Positions 8,809-8,921 of a stretch of 8,921 nucleotides of DNA are shown piece by piece. Both the position numbers and the translations under genes were made by a program. Each line of letters opens with the position of its first letter. Within the stretch, counting starts at the first letter, position 1. The notes beneath the pieces were generated by a model, which worked only from the letters and a program-made list of their open reading frames with translations, was not told the origin of the DNA and searched no databases. This DNA comes from Rhodobacteraceae bacterium UBA3069 (GTDB taxonomy: Bacteria > Pseudomonadota > Alphaproteobacteria > Rhodobacterales > Rhodobacteraceae): contig DFBX01000052.1 in the NCBI GenBank assembly GCA_002366795.1, positions 1 through 8,921 on the forward strand, given 5' to 3'.

Positions 8809-8921
8809 GTTCAGATAATTCGTGATCAGTCATTTGCAACTTCCCCGCACTTAAACAACGTACCCCAAACGCCAGTCGTGTCGGTATTTGTGGGCGTCCG
8901 TGTCCGTCGTCAGGGTTTTTG
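8809..8921. other. Intergenic sequence after the operon, no recognised feature
   Basis: 113 bases to the window edge with no supportable gene. A weak ACGCC/GGCGT inverted repeat separated by about 19 bases and a terminal TTTTT (8916-8920) after CAGGG could belong to a terminator cut off by the window edge, but no stem directly abuts the T run. A tandem GTCCGT (8896-8907) is too short to mean much. The operon terminator is therefore not identified. Confidence 0.35.

Noticed and set aside
8896..8907. Tandem GTCCGT hexamers considered as a repeat or CRISPR edge
   Set aside because: Two copies of a 6-mer are expected by chance in GC-rich DNA, and there is no spacer structure.

Overview
The window is about 8.9 kb of GC-rich DNA that reads like an alphaproteobacterium, probably a Rhodobacterales (Roseobacter-type) genome. 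That assignment rests on base composition, codon use and the type of integrase and IS debris at the left edge; it is an inference.

Left edge (1-530): a scar made of two broken mobile-element genes. The first 64 codons of a phage-integrase-family (tyrosine recombinase) gene on the + strand run straight into an IS3-family OrfB transposase fragment on the - strand. The joint is at about 312/313, and both genes lose their catalytic portions. From about 531 to 821 I see no gene, only inverted repeats.

Main body (about 822-8808): one tightly packed + strand operon of seven genes: amiC-like amide sensor, amiR-like ANTAR antiterminator, DppC-type permease, DppB-type permease, periplasmic solute-binding protein, acetamidase/formamidase (FmdA/AmdA family), and a double-domain ABC ATPase (DppD-DppF fusion type). 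Four of the six gene junctions overlap by 1-8 bases, one has a 4-base gap, and only the gap before the binding protein is longer (56 bases).

The key regulatory feature is a strong intrinsic-terminator-like hairpin with a T-tract (822-882). It ends 17 bases before the amiC start and so stands in front of the whole operon. In Pseudomonas aeruginosa, AmiC is a cytoplasmic amide-binding protein that sequesters AmiR, and free AmiR is an ANTAR RNA-binding protein that prevents termination in the leader of the amidase operon. The layout here suggests the same logic driving different structural genes: an amide frees AmiR, AmiR lets RNA polymerase pass the leader terminator, and the cell makes a peptide-type ABC importer plus a metal-dependent FmdA-type amidase. 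Because amiC and amiR lie behind the terminator, the circuit would be autoregulated. The true substrate is unknown. An Opp/Dpp-type importer suggests something larger than acetamide.

Right edge (8809-8921): 113 bases with no recognisable gene.
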